The notes beneath the pieces were generated by a model. The model had not been told where the DNA came from. It saw only the letters and a program-made list of their open reading frames with translations, and searched no databases. Source: Sitta carolinensis (taxonomy: Eukaryota; Chordata; Aves; Passeriformes; Sittidae). From it: 64,000 nucleotides of DNA. The first letter of the stretch is position 1. The number at the start of each line of letters is the position of its first letter. The stretch lies in NCBI GenBank assembly GCA_032173965.1, contig JAVUNC010000004.1, positions 64,664,501 through 64,728,500 of the forward strand, given 5' to 3'. Below, in pieces: positions 1 to 11,719 of the stretch. The translations under genes and the position numbers were made by a program.

Positions 1-170
1 ATGACCTGAATTCCATGTGAGTTATTGCTGTATTTTGTTGTGTTCAGGCCCAAGAAGTACATTGGCAGCAAGACCTCCAATGTGAAACTGCTGATCTTTA
101 ATTGGAGTGGTGAGTGGCTGAGTGTAAGGCAATTGAAGGTTGATAGTGTAATATGGGTTTTTTTTGCCAG

Positions 171-350
171 AGAGCGAAGGAGGATGTGTTGCAGAAGGAG
201 GTGAGGGTGAAGATTCTCAAAGACAACATCAAGATGTTGGCCACCAAAGTGCCCTCCAGTGGTCAGGACCTGGCAACTGAGTTGAATGTTGTGCTGGAGA
301 ACTACCAGCTACTGTGCAATCGGATCCGGGGGAAATGCCACACTTTGGAG
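171..350 (+). CDS. UTRN: UTRN rod exon, DMD exon 27 counterpart
   Basis: 180 nt, 60 codons, phase 0 at both ends. The acceptor is a T-run ending GCCAG; the donor is GAG|GTGAGA. The peptide opens [19 protein letters not shown] and ends [17 protein letters not shown]; dystrophin exon 27 (183 nt) ends NYQWLCTRLNGKCKTLE. It is the last helix of repeat 8 (dystrophin numbering). Earlier exons are outside the window, so the gene enters from the left. A CR1 insertion begins about 30 bp after the donor. Confidence 0.97.
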
Positions 351-1901
351 GTGAGAGTGGTAGCTCTCTGCTCAGAAATAGCTGTTCAATTCCTTTATTT
401 ACCATCTGGATGAGGGTATCAGGTATACCAGTAGTAAATTTGCAGATGACAGCAAGTTGGGTGGGAGTGTGGATGTGCTGGAGGGTAGGAAGGCTCTGCA
501 GAGGAATCTGGACAGGCTGATTTGGTGGGCTGAAGCCAAAGGTATGGGGTTCAACACAGAGCAAGTGTCAGGTGCTACACTTGGGTCACAACAAACCCCT
601 GTAGTGCTGCAGCCTGGCTTCCAGCCAGGACCTGAGGGTGCTGATACACAGCCATGGAATGGGAGCCAGCAGAGTGCCCTGGTGGCTCAGAATGGCATCT
701 TGGCCCGTGTTAGAGCTAGTGTGGCCAGCAGGACTGGGGAAGCGATTGTTCCTCTGTATGTACCTGGCACTGGTGGGGCCACACCTCAAGTGCATTGTCC
801 AGTTCTGGGCCCCTCACTAAAAGGAGGACATTGGGTGCTGGGAAGGGCGGCAAAGCTGGTTGGAAGGTCTGGAGCACAGGTGCTGTGAGGAGCTCCTGAG
901 GGAGCTGGGAGTTTTCAGTGAGGAGAAAAGGAGGCTCAGGGGTGACCTTACTGCTCTCTACAGCTGCTTGAAGGGAGCATGTAGCTGGGTGGGGTTTGGC
1001 CTCTTCTGAGAGGCCATTGACAGGATGAGAGGAAATGGCTTCAAGCTCTTCCAGAGGAGATCTGGGTTGGATGTTGGGAAGAAATTTTTCACAGAAAGAA
1101 TAATTAAGCATTGGAATGGGCTGCCCAGGGAGGTGGTGGGGTCACTGTCCCTGGGGGTCTTGAAGGCAAGAGTGGATGTGGCATTTAGTGCCATGGTCTT
1201 GTTGACAAGGTGGTGTTTGGTCACAGGTTGGACTGGATGATCTCTCACATCTTTTCCAATTTAAGTGATTCTGTGATTCTGTAAAATGAAGGCAGGTGGC
1301 ACAGGAGGGGAATGGAGAAGATGTCTGGATACAGTAGCTTCAGCATAAATGTGTTTTACTCCTTTCCAGGATTACTTTCCCTTGAGATGGTGTCTTTGGA
1401 ATCCATGAGACACCGTCTAACTTTGTTTTTATAATTGTATTTGGTGCTTCTGCAAATGAGTAAACTTGTCTCACAGACCTATTACTGATCTGTGTGTCTT
1501 CCAAAATGACAAAAAAGGAACTTACCAGAAATTAAAGTTTGAAATCCAATAATCATTAGAACATGACATCACAGTCTGGGGTAGGCTGTGTGTGTTCTGT
1601 CTTTCAAAGAGGAGTGGATGGATTTTGCTACCTACATGCTTTTACATAGTTATATGAACCTTTATGTCAGTGACAGTTTTAACATGAGTTTAGAGATTAC
1701 TGTGCTCCTTTCTCTGTATCTTCCTGATAGAGCTGTGTGTTTTTCCATCTGGAACATACTGTACTGTGACATTTTTTTTTAATACTTTATACTTGTCTCT
1801 TTTAGGTGATTTCTCAGACACATACCTTCAAATTGTTTATAGGATTATATGAGCTATGTCTGGCATTCTAGGCTAATTTTTTTCTTTTCTGTTGCTCCTA
1901 G
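351..1901 (+). other. Intron after exon 27 counterpart
   Basis: A GT-AG intron of 1551 bp. Most of its first 930 bp is a CR1 element, listed separately. From about 1283 to 1901 I see only AT-rich unique sequence and a polypyrimidine tract before the acceptor. Confidence 0.9.
383..1282 (+). mobile_element. CR1 LINE fragment, 3' part, degraded
   Basis: Sense-strand translation with gaps shows the CR1 reverse-transcriptase region, including a SKFADDSKLGGSVDVLEG-like stretch in which FADD stands for the usual catalytic Y/FADD box. Further on are a VPLY...VQFWAP-like stretch and an [22 protein letters not shown] C-terminus. The 3' end has the CR1 tail GATTCTGTGATTCTGTA at 1267-1283. Several stops and frame changes show it is dead. 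The 5' truncation is typical of CR1. The left edge is approximate because it grades into intron sequence. Confidence 0.9.
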
Positions 1902-2036
1902 GAAGTGTGGTCCTGTTGGATTGAGCTGCTTCAGTATCTTGATTTAGAAACAGCTTGGCTAAACAATCTGGAAGAAAGGGTGCAAATGACAGGAAATCTG
2001 CCTGATAAATTGGATGCTGTCAATGATGCTCTTGAG
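1902..2036 (+). CDS. UTRN: UTRN rod exon, DMD exon 28 counterpart
   Basis: 135 nt, exactly the length of dystrophin exon 28, phase 0 at both ends. Acceptor TTGCTCCTAG, donor GAG|GTATTA. The peptide begins [19 protein letters not shown], which is helix A of repeat 9 with the conserved Trp spacing. It reads [10 protein letters not shown] as in human utrophin rather than EVWACWHELL of dystrophin. Confidence 0.97.
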
Positions 2037-2541
2037 GTATTATAATAATTCTATCAGATGAGTAATTTTTCAGATAGCTCTGTTTAAAAAAAATTCTGCC
2101 CTTCAGTAGCATACTGAAATGTGCTGAATATACTGATTCTTCACATTAAATGAACATGTTACTTTGAATCAGAAATGGGTATTTGTAAGATCCTCCACCA
2201 AAAGTGGACTTTTCCTGTATGTGATAGTGCCTTACTTGGTACTGTGATAAAGTTGTATGCTCTCTCCCAGCCTATGTAAGTTGGTTAATTCCTTCCAGAG
2301 CTATAGTAGTATGAAATTATATCAGTAGGCAAAAAGTGCTGTGAAGTTTGATTATCTAAAGTAAAATCACCTCTGTGCCATAATGCCATGTGCCATTATG
2401 AATTAAGCCATGATGAATTTATGCTTTTAGAGCGCTCTCAAGACAGCTGAGAAGTGTTCAACTTGTGTATACAACCAGCTTTCCAGCTCTGAGAATACAG
2501 TAATATTCCGTGTCTTGACCTTTAAACCTTTTTCTGCTTAG
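2037..2541 (+). other. Intron after exon 28 counterpart
   Basis: A 505-bp GT-AG intron. I see no repeat, gene or other structure in it. Confidence 0.9.
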
Positions 2542-2691
2542 TCCCTGGAGTCAGTCCTGCGTCACCCAGCTGACAATCGGACGCAGATCCGGGAGCTGGG
2601 GCAGACCTTGATTGATGGAGGGATTCTCGATGACATCATCAGTGAAAAACTGGAAGCTTTCAACGCCCGCTATGAGGAATTGAGTCACTTG
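2542..2691 (+). CDS. UTRN: UTRN rod exon, DMD exon 29 counterpart
   Basis: 150 nt, as in dystrophin exon 29, phase 0 at both ends. Acceptor CTGCTTAG, donor TTG|GTAAGA. It contains [19 protein letters not shown] and [16 protein letters not shown], almost identical to human utrophin from memory. It forms the B and C helices of repeat 9. Confidence 0.97.
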
Positions 2692-4068
2692 GTAAGAACT
2701 TGGTTAGGATTGAAGCAGAGTGGGTTTTTCAGCCCAAGTCCGACATGATTCTTGTTGGTTGAATTCAAAGATGGCAGACTGAAATACAGGAAAAGAATAA
2801 ATAGTATCAGTGTTTTCAGCTGGTTTCAATTTGTAAAAAATGTCAAAAGAGGGAGATGCTTTGCTGTTTTTCATGATGTGAGTTAAGTTTTGTTTTGCAA
2901 GCTTGTGCTGCAGAGATGCCCTGGTATTTTTCAGATAATTTTGACAAAAAGGCAATTCTAAAATCAAGGACAGCTCAATATTAACAACTTAATATTGCCT
3001 TGCTACTGCTATAAATACTGGTCATTTTCTCACTAACTGTAAAAATGAGAGTGTGACATTTTCACTCTTAGAAATAGCTAGAAATAAGTCATGTTGAAAC
3101 AAAGAACAGAAGAAAAACATTTTTCTCATTACTCATCTATTAGGTTGTCCTTTTCCTCTTTTACTTCAGTCTAGTCTTTTATAGGTTTAATAAGTAGAGG
3201 AAGACTAGCTGTATTTCAGGTAGCACAGGTTTGTAGTTTGTGTTCTGTATGCTGGTAATACAGGCCCCTGCCAAATGGTAGGGTGGGAGTTATTTTCTGT
3301 CACTGATGAAAAAATGTAATCACAGAGGGAATTTCAGTTCATCCTCATTATAATGAGCAACATGAATGCAGTGCCCTCAGCTGGGGGCTATGTGCTGGCA
3401 TTTAAGTTAGCATTGGCTACTGTTTTTTCTGTTACAACAGTATTGCCATATAAAAAGCTGTTCGCTTTGGCAGCTGCAGCACTGGCACCCTGGGCTTTTG
3501 ACAGCTCTCCACATCTCTGTGTGTGTGTGTGCACATGCACTGGTCTGTGCATGCACATGCTGATAGTGGGGAATTTGTGTTCCTGTGCAGGTAGTGACAC
3601 TTCAGATGCTGTTAAAGGAAGAGGCAATAACGGGAAAAAACCGTGAACTTCTGTTTTGACAGTATAACCAAATGAGTTTTTTGTTTTGAAAGGAAATGTG
3701 AATATTAACATATCAAACAACATTGATCTGTGGTTCTGTTGCGAAATTCCTATTTCCCATTGAATAGCTAGCTCTTGAAACTGGTATGGTTTTAACAGAA
3801 TTCTTTCTTCCTGAGGTAGTAGGAGAGGTGTGTTTTTACTCTCTCATAAGTTCTTGGCAGCAGAACTCTCCTTCTGTTCCCTGTTTGTCAGTTATTGGTT
3901 CAGAAGCCACAGAAAGCTTCAAAAATTTCTGCTTTCTAGGACTATTTTAGCCAGTCTTCCAGGTGTAGGACTTTTTTTTTTGGCCTCTTTTACCTTGTTT
4001 TGAGGAAGTCTACTGTAATTTGTATGGAATTGCTGCTGCATCATGTCATCCCTTCCTGTCCTGCTCAG
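2692..4068 (+). other. Intron after exon 29 counterpart
   Basis: A 1377-bp GT-AG intron. It holds a short alternating purine-pyrimidine tract at about 3516-3562 (TGTGTGTGTGTG, then interrupted TGCATGCACATGC), which could adopt Z-DNA. A T-run lies at about 3970-3980. No gene or transposon is recognisable. Confidence 0.85.
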
Positions 4069-4230
4069 GCGGTGAGCCGACAGATCTCCTTGGAACAGCA
4101 GCTTCAGACCATGAGGGAAACCGACCACATGCTGCAGGTCTTGCAGGAAAGTTTAGGAGATCTGGATAGACAGCTGACATCTTACCTGACTGATAGGATA
4201 GATGCCTTTCAGATGCCCCAGGAAGCCCAG
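4069..4230 (+). CDS. UTRN: UTRN rod exon, DMD exon 30 counterpart
   Basis: 162 nt, the dystrophin exon 30 length, phase 0 at both ends. Acceptor CTGCTCAG, donor CAG|GTATTT. The peptide contains [20 protein letters not shown] and ends [10 protein letters not shown]; dystrophin ends DAAQMPQEAQ. It contributes the end of repeat 9 and the start of repeat 10. Confidence 0.97.
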
Positions 4231-4562
4231 GTATTTCTGTATAGCTCTTCACTACAAAACTTTTGGAAATATTTGATCATAGCGCTCAGTCTAGAGTTAG
4301 TAATAAATTTCAGTCCTGTGCTGATGCACTAGGTGTTATCTTTTGTACTCTGGAGTGGGGTTTTTTTAAAAGAAAATTGCATTGAATAACAGCAGCTTTC
4401 AATTTAGCAAGCTGTCACCAAAGGCAGAATATTTAAAATAAACCTGGTGGTGTTGAAATTTTAGAGTATATTTACCTCTGGTGGGTGGTAAGGAAGCTCC
4501 ATTTCCTCTCTCTGCAAGCAGCTTTGTAATGTATTTTTTTCCCCATTTCTGTGATATGGCAG
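4231..4562 (+). other. Intron after exon 30 counterpart
   Basis: A 332-bp GT-AG intron with nothing recognisable inside. Confidence 0.9.
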
Positions 4563-4691
4563 AAAATTCAAGCTGAAATTGCAGCTCATGAATCCACCTT
4601 AGAGGAGCTGAAGAAAAGTGCTTGCTCTTTCCCTCCTGCTTCCCCTGACTGCAGGTCTCCCCGTGGTGGAACTCAGCTGGATGCTTTGCAG
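4563..4691 (+). CDS. UTRN: UTRN rod exon, DMD exon 31 counterpart
   Basis: 129 nt, 43 codons, phase 0. Utrophin is six codons longer than dystrophin here (111 nt). The peptide starts [18 protein letters not shown] and ends [10 protein letters not shown], matching KIQAEISAHE...RGGSQMDVLQ of human utrophin. The middle ([14 protein letters not shown]) is Pro/Ser rich and loop-like, as in mammals. Confidence 0.97.
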
Positions 4692-5126
4692 GTAAAGACA
4701 TGAGTCACCCCCACACACTGCTGTGTCAGCATGTAAATTGTTTGGTGCAGTCAGCTGAACCTCAGAAGAAAATAGTGTGTGCTTTTTTTGTCCTTTCATA
4801 AGGAAACAAACAGCCCTAGATGAATTGAACGAGGATGCTTAAATTTCACGAGTGTCACGGGATAAATGCTGAAAGTCAGCAAGTCTCTGTGTATGAGTAG
4901 AATGGATATTTTCAGAGTGTATGATACAGAATTACATCTGTCTTGCACCTCAGGTAGAGATTTGGAATAGGTAATGGCAACATTATTTGCCAAACCAAAA
5001 TTCCATATATATTGATTTGTGGGTGGCATGATGGGTTATCTGTGGTGTGAGATAGTTTAAAGGTTGTTTTTTGACAAGCAGGTACTAATTTAAAACAATC
5101 TTTCAACATTATACTCATTTAAACAG
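4692..5126 (+). other. Intron after exon 31 counterpart
   Basis: A 435-bp GT-AG intron with no recognisable element. Confidence 0.9.
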
Positions 5127-5300
5127 AGAAAGCTCCGTGAGGTTTGTACCAAGTATCAGCTTTTCCAGAAACCGGCCAATTTTGAGCAGCGCATGTTAGA
5201 TTGCAAGCGGGTGTTGGATGGTGTAAAAGCAGAACTTCATGTCTTGGATGTGAAGGATACTGACCCAGATGTAATCCAAGCTCACTTGGAGAAGTGCATG
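5127..5300 (+). CDS. UTRN: UTRN rod exon, DMD exon 32 counterpart
   Basis: 174 nt, as in dystrophin exon 32, phase 0. Donor ATG|GTATGT. It holds [20 protein letters not shown]; the [10 protein letters not shown] core is shared by dystrophin and utrophin. It ends IQAHLEKCM. It covers the end of repeat 10 and the start of repeat 11. Confidence 0.97.
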
Positions 5301-5847
5301 GTATGTATGCAGTGTTCATGACTCATGCTTGGGGGTGCTTCTTTTTTGTGTAGATCTTGTTCCTCAAACTGTCTCCTGAGGAATTTTTGCTTAAAGTCAT
5401 CATGGTACCATTGCAGCTCATTGGAAGGTGCTAGCAGAACATTTTATGACTAAAACCCTAAAATTATTGTAGGATGTAAAAGTAGTGGGCTGTTGATCAT
5501 AGATATGGTGGAACAGCTGAGTTTTTATAAACTCCCTACTCTGGTTCATCCTTATGTTCTGGAGAAACATCTCTTGATTTGAACTAAACAAATTATGTTC
5601 ATAAGATGAAGTATGGGTCACAAAATCAGTCTTGGAGTGAACACTGTTAAATTATTGATCTTATTCATTTTTGAAACTAAAAACTAGAATAAACAATAGA
5701 ACATCAGGAGTTTGGAGTCTTCTCATCAGATATTGCTATTAATAAATCAGAGTTTAAGTGCAATTTCAAGTTAAGGTCCTCAAAGGAAGCAGAGTTAGAA
5801 AACCTGCACTACAAATTGATTACCAATATGCATATTTTTGCTTTTAG
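5301..5847 (+). other. Intron after exon 32 counterpart
   Basis: A 547-bp GT-AG intron. I see nothing beyond AT-rich unique sequence. Confidence 0.9.
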
Positions 5848-6003
5848 AAACTCTATAAGACCCTCAGTGAGGTGAAATTGGAAGTTGAAACTGTCATCAA
5901 GACCGGAAGGCAAATTGTACAGAAACAACAGACGGATAATCCCAAAGGGATGGATGAGCAATTGACAGCACTGAAATTTCTCTACAATGATTTGGGGGCA
6001 CAG
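5848..6003 (+). CDS. UTRN: UTRN rod exon, DMD exon 33 counterpart
   Basis: 156 nt, the dystrophin exon 33 length, phase 0. Acceptor GCTTTTAG, donor CAG|GTAAGA. The peptide contains [20 protein letters not shown] and ends FLYNDLGAQ. It is among the most conserved parts of the rod relative to human. Confidence 0.97.
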
Positions 6004-7353
6004 GTAAGAAAAATAAATGTGTGAATATTTGTCTGCATGTCATTTCTCTTCGTTGTTGTTAGATGTGTTTTAAGTTTGATTCTAAAGCTGATAATATGTA
6101 GGCTGGTTGCTGCAGCCAGGAGCAATCAATTGAGAGATTAAAGATTACACAAACCTCCCTTGAGGAGAAGTAGCCTTGAAGAAAGGAAGGGTCACAGAGT
6201 TTTGATTGCCCTGGCAAAGCTAACCTACTTTCATTGAAGTCCTTTACAGTAATTCATGGTCATATTGTCATGTGAGAAATGTGAGTCAGTCTGAGGTTTT
6301 TTGGGCATCATGATGGTTTTGAATTGTTGCCCATATAAATGCTTGCTCTCAGTGAAGTAGAAAATGCAGACATACCTGTATTTCCCATGAACTGCATTAA
6401 ATGTTGCATAATTTTCTTATTAGTTGAATATTTACTTAGCTGAGAGAAGTGTTTAAAAATGGTTAAACCCTTACAGGGCAGGTGGGACTCTCTACCTAAA
6501 TTAAGATGGAATCCCAAGTGGCTTTATGTCTGTTCAGTTCTCCATGAATTAAACTGGGGGTAAAGGGTCAGATTACAGTGTTGGAATATCTCAGAATGGG
6601 TCCTAGGAAATATTTTGCAGTTGTAAAGTAGCGAACATCCAGGAAACATTCTAGACAGCACATAGACAAGAGATTAACAAAGGATAGAAAGGTAGAGTTA
6701 CTTGCAGTATAATGCTATGATTTTTCTTTCTGAGCAGAGATCAGAGCACAATTTTTTGAAATGTCAATTGATTCTGACTATGATGCTTGGAGGACTTCCC
6801 AAGTCTGTGTTAAAATTTGACCAGACTAGCTGTGGAACTGGTGTGAAATACAAATTATTTTACTGCAGCAAACATCAAATTTCATATTAATTTTACCGAT
6901 ATGTGTTTAAGGGCAGACTAGATTTTTCAGTGAAATTTTCCTTTACAGCTTTCTGCTAGCAGGCCTTAAAAATCACTAGGAGGAATTGAATTTTACCTGT
7001 GTGAGTGACTGACTGGATTCCATGGTCCTTTGAGTTTCAGCTAAAGGATCAAAATAAAGTGATAAAACATCAGTTTGGTGGTTGATAGATAATTTGTTAT
7101 AAATAAATTGTTGTGCAGGTTTCCTTATCTCTTTTATGGTGTATCTCAATTTAAAATTATTTGTATATATTCTGCCTTGTATATTAAGATACAGATGCTT
7201 ATGAACTTTTCTTTTAGTCCTTTTTCCTTTTTTGTCCTTCCTTAAAGAGCGACAGTTTTTGGTGAATATTTTAGCTGGCTAGAACTTTTACATTTGTTAT
7301 CCTTTGGAATCTAATTTTGTAGTTTTTCTTTCCTCTTAATTTTTCTTTTGTAG
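6004..7353 (+). other. Intron after exon 33 counterpart
   Basis: A 1350-bp GT-AG intron, AT-rich, with no recognisable gene, transposon or array. Confidence 0.88.
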
Positions 7354-7524
7354 GTGACAGAAGGAAAACAAGACCTGGAAAAAGCAACCCAGCTGGCACG
7401 CAGAATGAGGAAGGATTCTGCCTCTCTGTCAGAGTGGCTGGCTACCACAGAAGCTGACCTCGTGCAAAAGTCCACTTCAGAGAGCTTGCTTTCTGATCTA
7501 GATTCAGAAATTGCCTGGGCCAAA
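7354..7524 (+). CDS. UTRN: UTRN rod exon, DMD exon 34 counterpart
   Basis: 171 nt, as in dystrophin exon 34, phase 0. Acceptor CTTTTGTAG, donor AAA|GTAAGC. It begins [20 protein letters not shown] and ends [13 protein letters not shown], with the [13 protein letters not shown] helix-A signature of repeat 12. Confidence 0.97.
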
Positions 7525-9379
7525 GTAAGCATGCTTGCTAAATATTTGTAGAAAAAAATTCTGATTTTATGGCAATACTATGTAGAAGTGGCTTTGAATT
7601 TAAATCCCTGTAACTTGTTCCTAAATCTCCGACATCCTGAAATTTTAGTAGAGTCAGTAATTCATGTTCAGTCCCTTACTGAGTCTGATCTGTTTAATCT
7701 CAGGCATCTCATGTCAACCTTAAATGGCCAGTGAAATATTGAAGATATTATTGCATATTTGGTATTAATAAGTATTTAAGACTTACTGTATCTCTTACAC
7801 ATTTCGCAAGTATAATATTCTTAAATTATTAGCAAATATAATTGTAGACTGGATCAAATATTTTACTAGTAGAGCAAACCAAGTGTATTGAATGAAAAGT
7901 GCATTCAATGAAAAAAATGAGGTTATAACTTTTCACTGAAACTGCTTTGTTTTCAAAATTGACTTTGCAAAACGAGAGGCTACTGTAATTCCTTGTTTTC
8001 TTTCACCTACAAGTAGAAGCTTTTATTTGAAACAGGCAAATGTGTTAGTTACTTTCCTCAGAGTAATTACATTTTCTCACACTGTAGAAATTTGGATATT
8101 ACTAGGAGTTAGCAACAAGTGTCAGTTGATACAGTTCAGCAATACTGACCTTTCCAGTTTTTGTTTTCTGTCACCTTTTAGTTCTGGAATGGGTCTGTCT
8201 GCAATCTTAAAACTTGAAAGCTCACTAAATTGCAAACTCATCTAATATAACCTGTTCTCACGCATTTCAATCAGAATTAGCAATTATAAGCACTTGGGTT
8301 TTGCTCTGGCAGTATGCCCAAGATTCCTCTCCAAACAAACTTCTGAATCCTTTATTGGAAATATGCTTACCATACATTTGTAAACCATACAAATAATGAC
8401 TCACGCTGCACCCACAGGAGGACAAGTCCTTTATGTTGCATGCAAAGTTGTACTTTCTGTTTTTAAGTTTTCTAGAGGCAATTTTAAAATGCAGTAACTT
8501 GATTATTTATTTCTGTTTCTAAGATAAGAAGTTATGATAAAATAATAAGTTACTTCATAGATAATCTGTTCAAGGAGCTCTAGACACTGGCTGTGATGAA
8601 GTGCATTCTTCACCACACTGTCATCAAAGATCTAAGCAGGCAGATATCATCAATAATAACTTGGAATTTTGTCTGTTTTCCACATGAAACCATGTGCTGA
8701 TATTCAAGAGAAATCATATTGCTTAATTTGCATGTCAGTATGCATACTTTCAAAGAAGGGGAGGGTATTTTTAGATTAAAAAAATATTTACAAGCAGAGA
8801 TGACTTGGAAAAAAGGGTAAAGCTAAAGATACATATATTAACATATCTCTATGTATGTAACAATAGGCATTCTGTAATATTTAGCCACTGAATTGATCAT
8901 CTGCATTAATGAGTTGTGATGGTTCTCCAAAAAATGTTTAGCATTGTCTTACCATTTTTCTCATTGTTGCCAACTGTAAAAGTACTTTGATAGGAAAAGA
9001 TACAGAGGAATCCAGAGTGTCTCTTGAAATTTGTATTTTATGCTTTACAGTACAAAAAAGAACCTTTTAGAAATGGACTTGCAATGTAGTGTGATGCATT
9101 TACTTTACCTACATAATGAAAAGAAATAGTGAAGATGGTCTAGGACAACAAACTAACAGAGTCCCTAAGTTGTTCAGGACGTTCATTGTGCTCTCACTCT
9201 GTCTTAAAAAATGAGTTCAGTACATATTTTACATATTTCACTACATACAGAGAGTGACTGTAAACAGAAGGCAATTACACTTGGTTTAATTCTTTCCAAT
9301 ATATTTGTTTCCTGTGGAGAAAAATCTGCCTCCCTTGTGTTTGGGAGCAGTGCAGTGTTAATGGCTGAACTTGTTTCAG
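7525..9379 (+). other. Intron after exon 34 counterpart
   Basis: A 1855-bp GT-AG intron. It has a short imperfect direct repeat (GCATTCAATGAAAAAAATGA after GAATGAAAAG) near 7888-7920. Otherwise it is AT-rich unique sequence with no gene-like content. Confidence 0.88.
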
Positions 9380-9559
9380 AATGTGCTGAGAGAGCTGGAG
9401 AGGAGGAAGGCTGACCTGAAGAGCATCACAGAAAGTTGCACTGCTCTGCAGTCTCTGGTGGAAGGGAGTGAGACTGTCCTGGAGGAGAAGCTGTGTGTCC
9501 TAAATGCTGGCTGGAGCAGAGTTCGAACCTGGACAGAGGACTGGTGTGACACCTTGTTG
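9380..9559 (+). CDS. UTRN: UTRN rod exon, DMD exon 35 counterpart
   Basis: 180 nt, as in dystrophin exon 35, phase 0. Acceptor CTTGTTTCAG, donor TTG|GTAAGT. The peptide starts [19 protein letters not shown] and contains [18 protein letters not shown], matching the human utrophin [18 protein letters not shown] block. It forms helices B and C of repeat 12. Confidence 0.97.
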
Positions 9560-11259
9560 GTAAGTTGCATGTGTGAGAAATATTCAGGGTACCTCTCCTT
9601 CCACCCCTTTGGAGCAGTTGGAGTTTTCACTTGTCTCACTTTACTGTCAAGTGAAGCTTCCATGATGCCTCATGGACTTAATAGAATGTGGAATGGCTCC
9701 TGCTGTAGATGGAGAGGTAAGTCATGAGTGATACCCAGTGAGGAAGATGGAAAACTGGGCTGCTGCATGTGCTGCTCTTTATTCAGCCTGAATATTCAGC
9801 CTCTGGGCCAGCTCTGATACGAACAGAGTGGGTTTGTGTTGATGGATTTCCTTGAGATCTGGATGATGGCTAATTAGGGGACAGTGGATAACTTGGTAGT
9901 GCTGTTCAGCAAAGCTCTTGTGACTCTGGCAGCCCATTGGCCCATTGCTCTTTTGGACAGACCATAACTGCAAGTGTTTGAGTATGGCAATAACATCTGT
10001 TTGGCTGATTAAATAAAAGCCCAAGCATATTAGACACCTGAAGCTGCTAATTAAGCTAAAAGGACATGAAACAGTCTACAACTAGTCTCAGACTGATACT
10101 AGTAACAGACTGATGCTTTTCTATAAATAAGGTATTTTGGTATTGTTCAGCTAGTTATGGCAATCAACCCTTATCAGGGACTTCTGAGGGTGGAAGTTGT
10201 AGAAACTCTAGTGTATGGTGAGCCCTGTTCTTCCTGTTTAGTGCCTTTTGCAGGTGATAGTGTTTGTTTTGTAATCCAATTCCATGTTAGAGGTAGTCAG
10301 GTAGTTTACCCTTATGTGTAAATGCTGTAAGGATGATCCATAACTAAATATTTCTAGATTATGTTCATATCTGATGAGTATTGTCTATGCTCTCTATATC
10401 AACATCAAGAAACTTATAGCTCCATGTTGCAAAAAAGCAATTTAACCTCACAAAGCACCGTCATAGGACTTCTCTCTTTTCTTTCCTCCCTTTGTTTTGT
10501 TATTCTAAAAGAGTAAATCTTGTCTACCTTTTTTTGGTGAAAGGCTTAAACAGATTGTTAATTTTCTGAATCTGAGACACAAAATAATGTTACATCTCTC
10601 TGGGGCACCTAATGTTACAATTTCTGAGTGCATGTGAAAGCAGACCTAATTAACATGTTTACAGTTTTGTGACTTTTCTTAAGAGGAAGAAATACTTTAA
10701 TGTAATCAGTGAAATACCAAAACTTGATTGCTATCATCTATAACTTTGGCATAATCCCTTTCCAATTGAAAAAAAAACAACAACCATACACACTGCATAC
10801 TATTGTACCTGCCAGTGGTGATAGAAAAAATTGGGGAGTTTTTGGTGACTGAGATATGATCTGGCTGTAATGTTGCAATACACTATCTATCTTCAGTTGT
10901 ACGAACTACCTCAGCTACTTCTGTTTCCCTGTCTGTGAATTAGAAATTATATTATCCAAGGGTCTAGAATGAAAATTGAATTTTTGTACATATTATTGAA
11001 GATGGATATAATCTAATTCTCAGTATTTCATTCTAAAGTGTGTCCATAACACTATTTTATTGATCTCCTTTCTACTCATAAGATTTTGGCATGGTTGATT
11101 TATCTCATGGTTTTTTGAGTTTGTGGGTGTTTTTTGGTGTGCAGGTGGTTTTTTTGGTTTTTTTTTGTTTTTTTTTTTTTTTTTAAGTTTGTTTGCTGGG
11201 TTTTTTGTTGGATTTTTAGAAGTTTCTCATATTCATACATTTTTTTCATCTTTTTCCAG
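9560..11259 (+). other. Intron after exon 35 counterpart
   Basis: A 1700-bp GT-AG intron. Its last 150 bp are very T-rich, including long T runs at about 11150-11184, which lengthens the polypyrimidine tract of the next exon. No gene or transposon is recognisable in the rest. Confidence 0.88.
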
Positions 11260-11388
11260 AATCACCAGGGCCAGCTGGAAATTTTTGATGAGAACGTTGC
11301 CCACATAAGTACTTGGTTGTATCAGGCTGAAGCCTTACTGGATGAAATTGAGAAAAAGTCAGCTAGCCAAAAGGAGGAAACTGTGAAG
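11260..11388 (+). CDS. UTRN: UTRN rod exon, DMD exon 36 counterpart
   Basis: 129 nt, as in dystrophin exon 36, phase 0. Acceptor CTTTTTCCAG, donor AAG|GTGGGA. The peptide [20 protein letters not shown] is helix A of repeat 13; it continues [20 protein letters not shown]. Confidence 0.97.
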
Positions 11389-11494
11389 GTGGGAAATGTT
11401 GTGTCATCTGTCAAAACATCAACTCATGGATTCTGAATGATGTCAAGTGTGCTTCCTGTTTATTTTTAGGTGTCTCTCTCCTTGCCCAGGAGAT

Positions 11495-11719
11495 AGTAAT
11501 TTTTATTTTCTTTCCTCTTAGCGTTTAACCTGTGAGCTGGATGATGTGAGCCTGCGGGTGGACAGTGTCCGTGACCAGGCTGTCACCCTGATAACCATTT
11601 TTATTTTCTCTTTTTTTTTAGCAGTTAACCTGTGAGCTGGCTGATGAGTCTGCAGGTGGACAATGTCCATGACCAGGCTGTCACCCTGATAACCATTTTT
11701 ATTTTCTCTCTTTTTTAAG
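11495..11719 (+). repeat. Two extra tandem copies of a splice acceptor plus exon start
   Basis: A unit of about 98-100 bp lies twice in tandem just upstream of the true exon. Each copy has a T-rich tract, an AG, and about 75 nt copied from the start of the next exon. Copied exon starts are at 11522 and 11622; the real one is at 11720 (spacing 100 and 98). Copy 1 keeps the coding frame over its exon part; copy 2 has small deletions. Neither copy has a downstream donor. Read as exon, copy 1 runs into a TGA at 11633 and copy 2 into a TGA at 11670. The intron (11389-11719) has nothing else. Confidence 0.95.

Noticed and set aside
48..110. Possible exon after TTGTGTTCAG near the left edge
   Set aside because: Its frames give no utrophin-like peptide, and it does not match the exon-26 counterpart that should precede 171.
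457..888. 143-codon + strand ORF
   Set aside because: A frame piece of the dead CR1 element, not a host gene.
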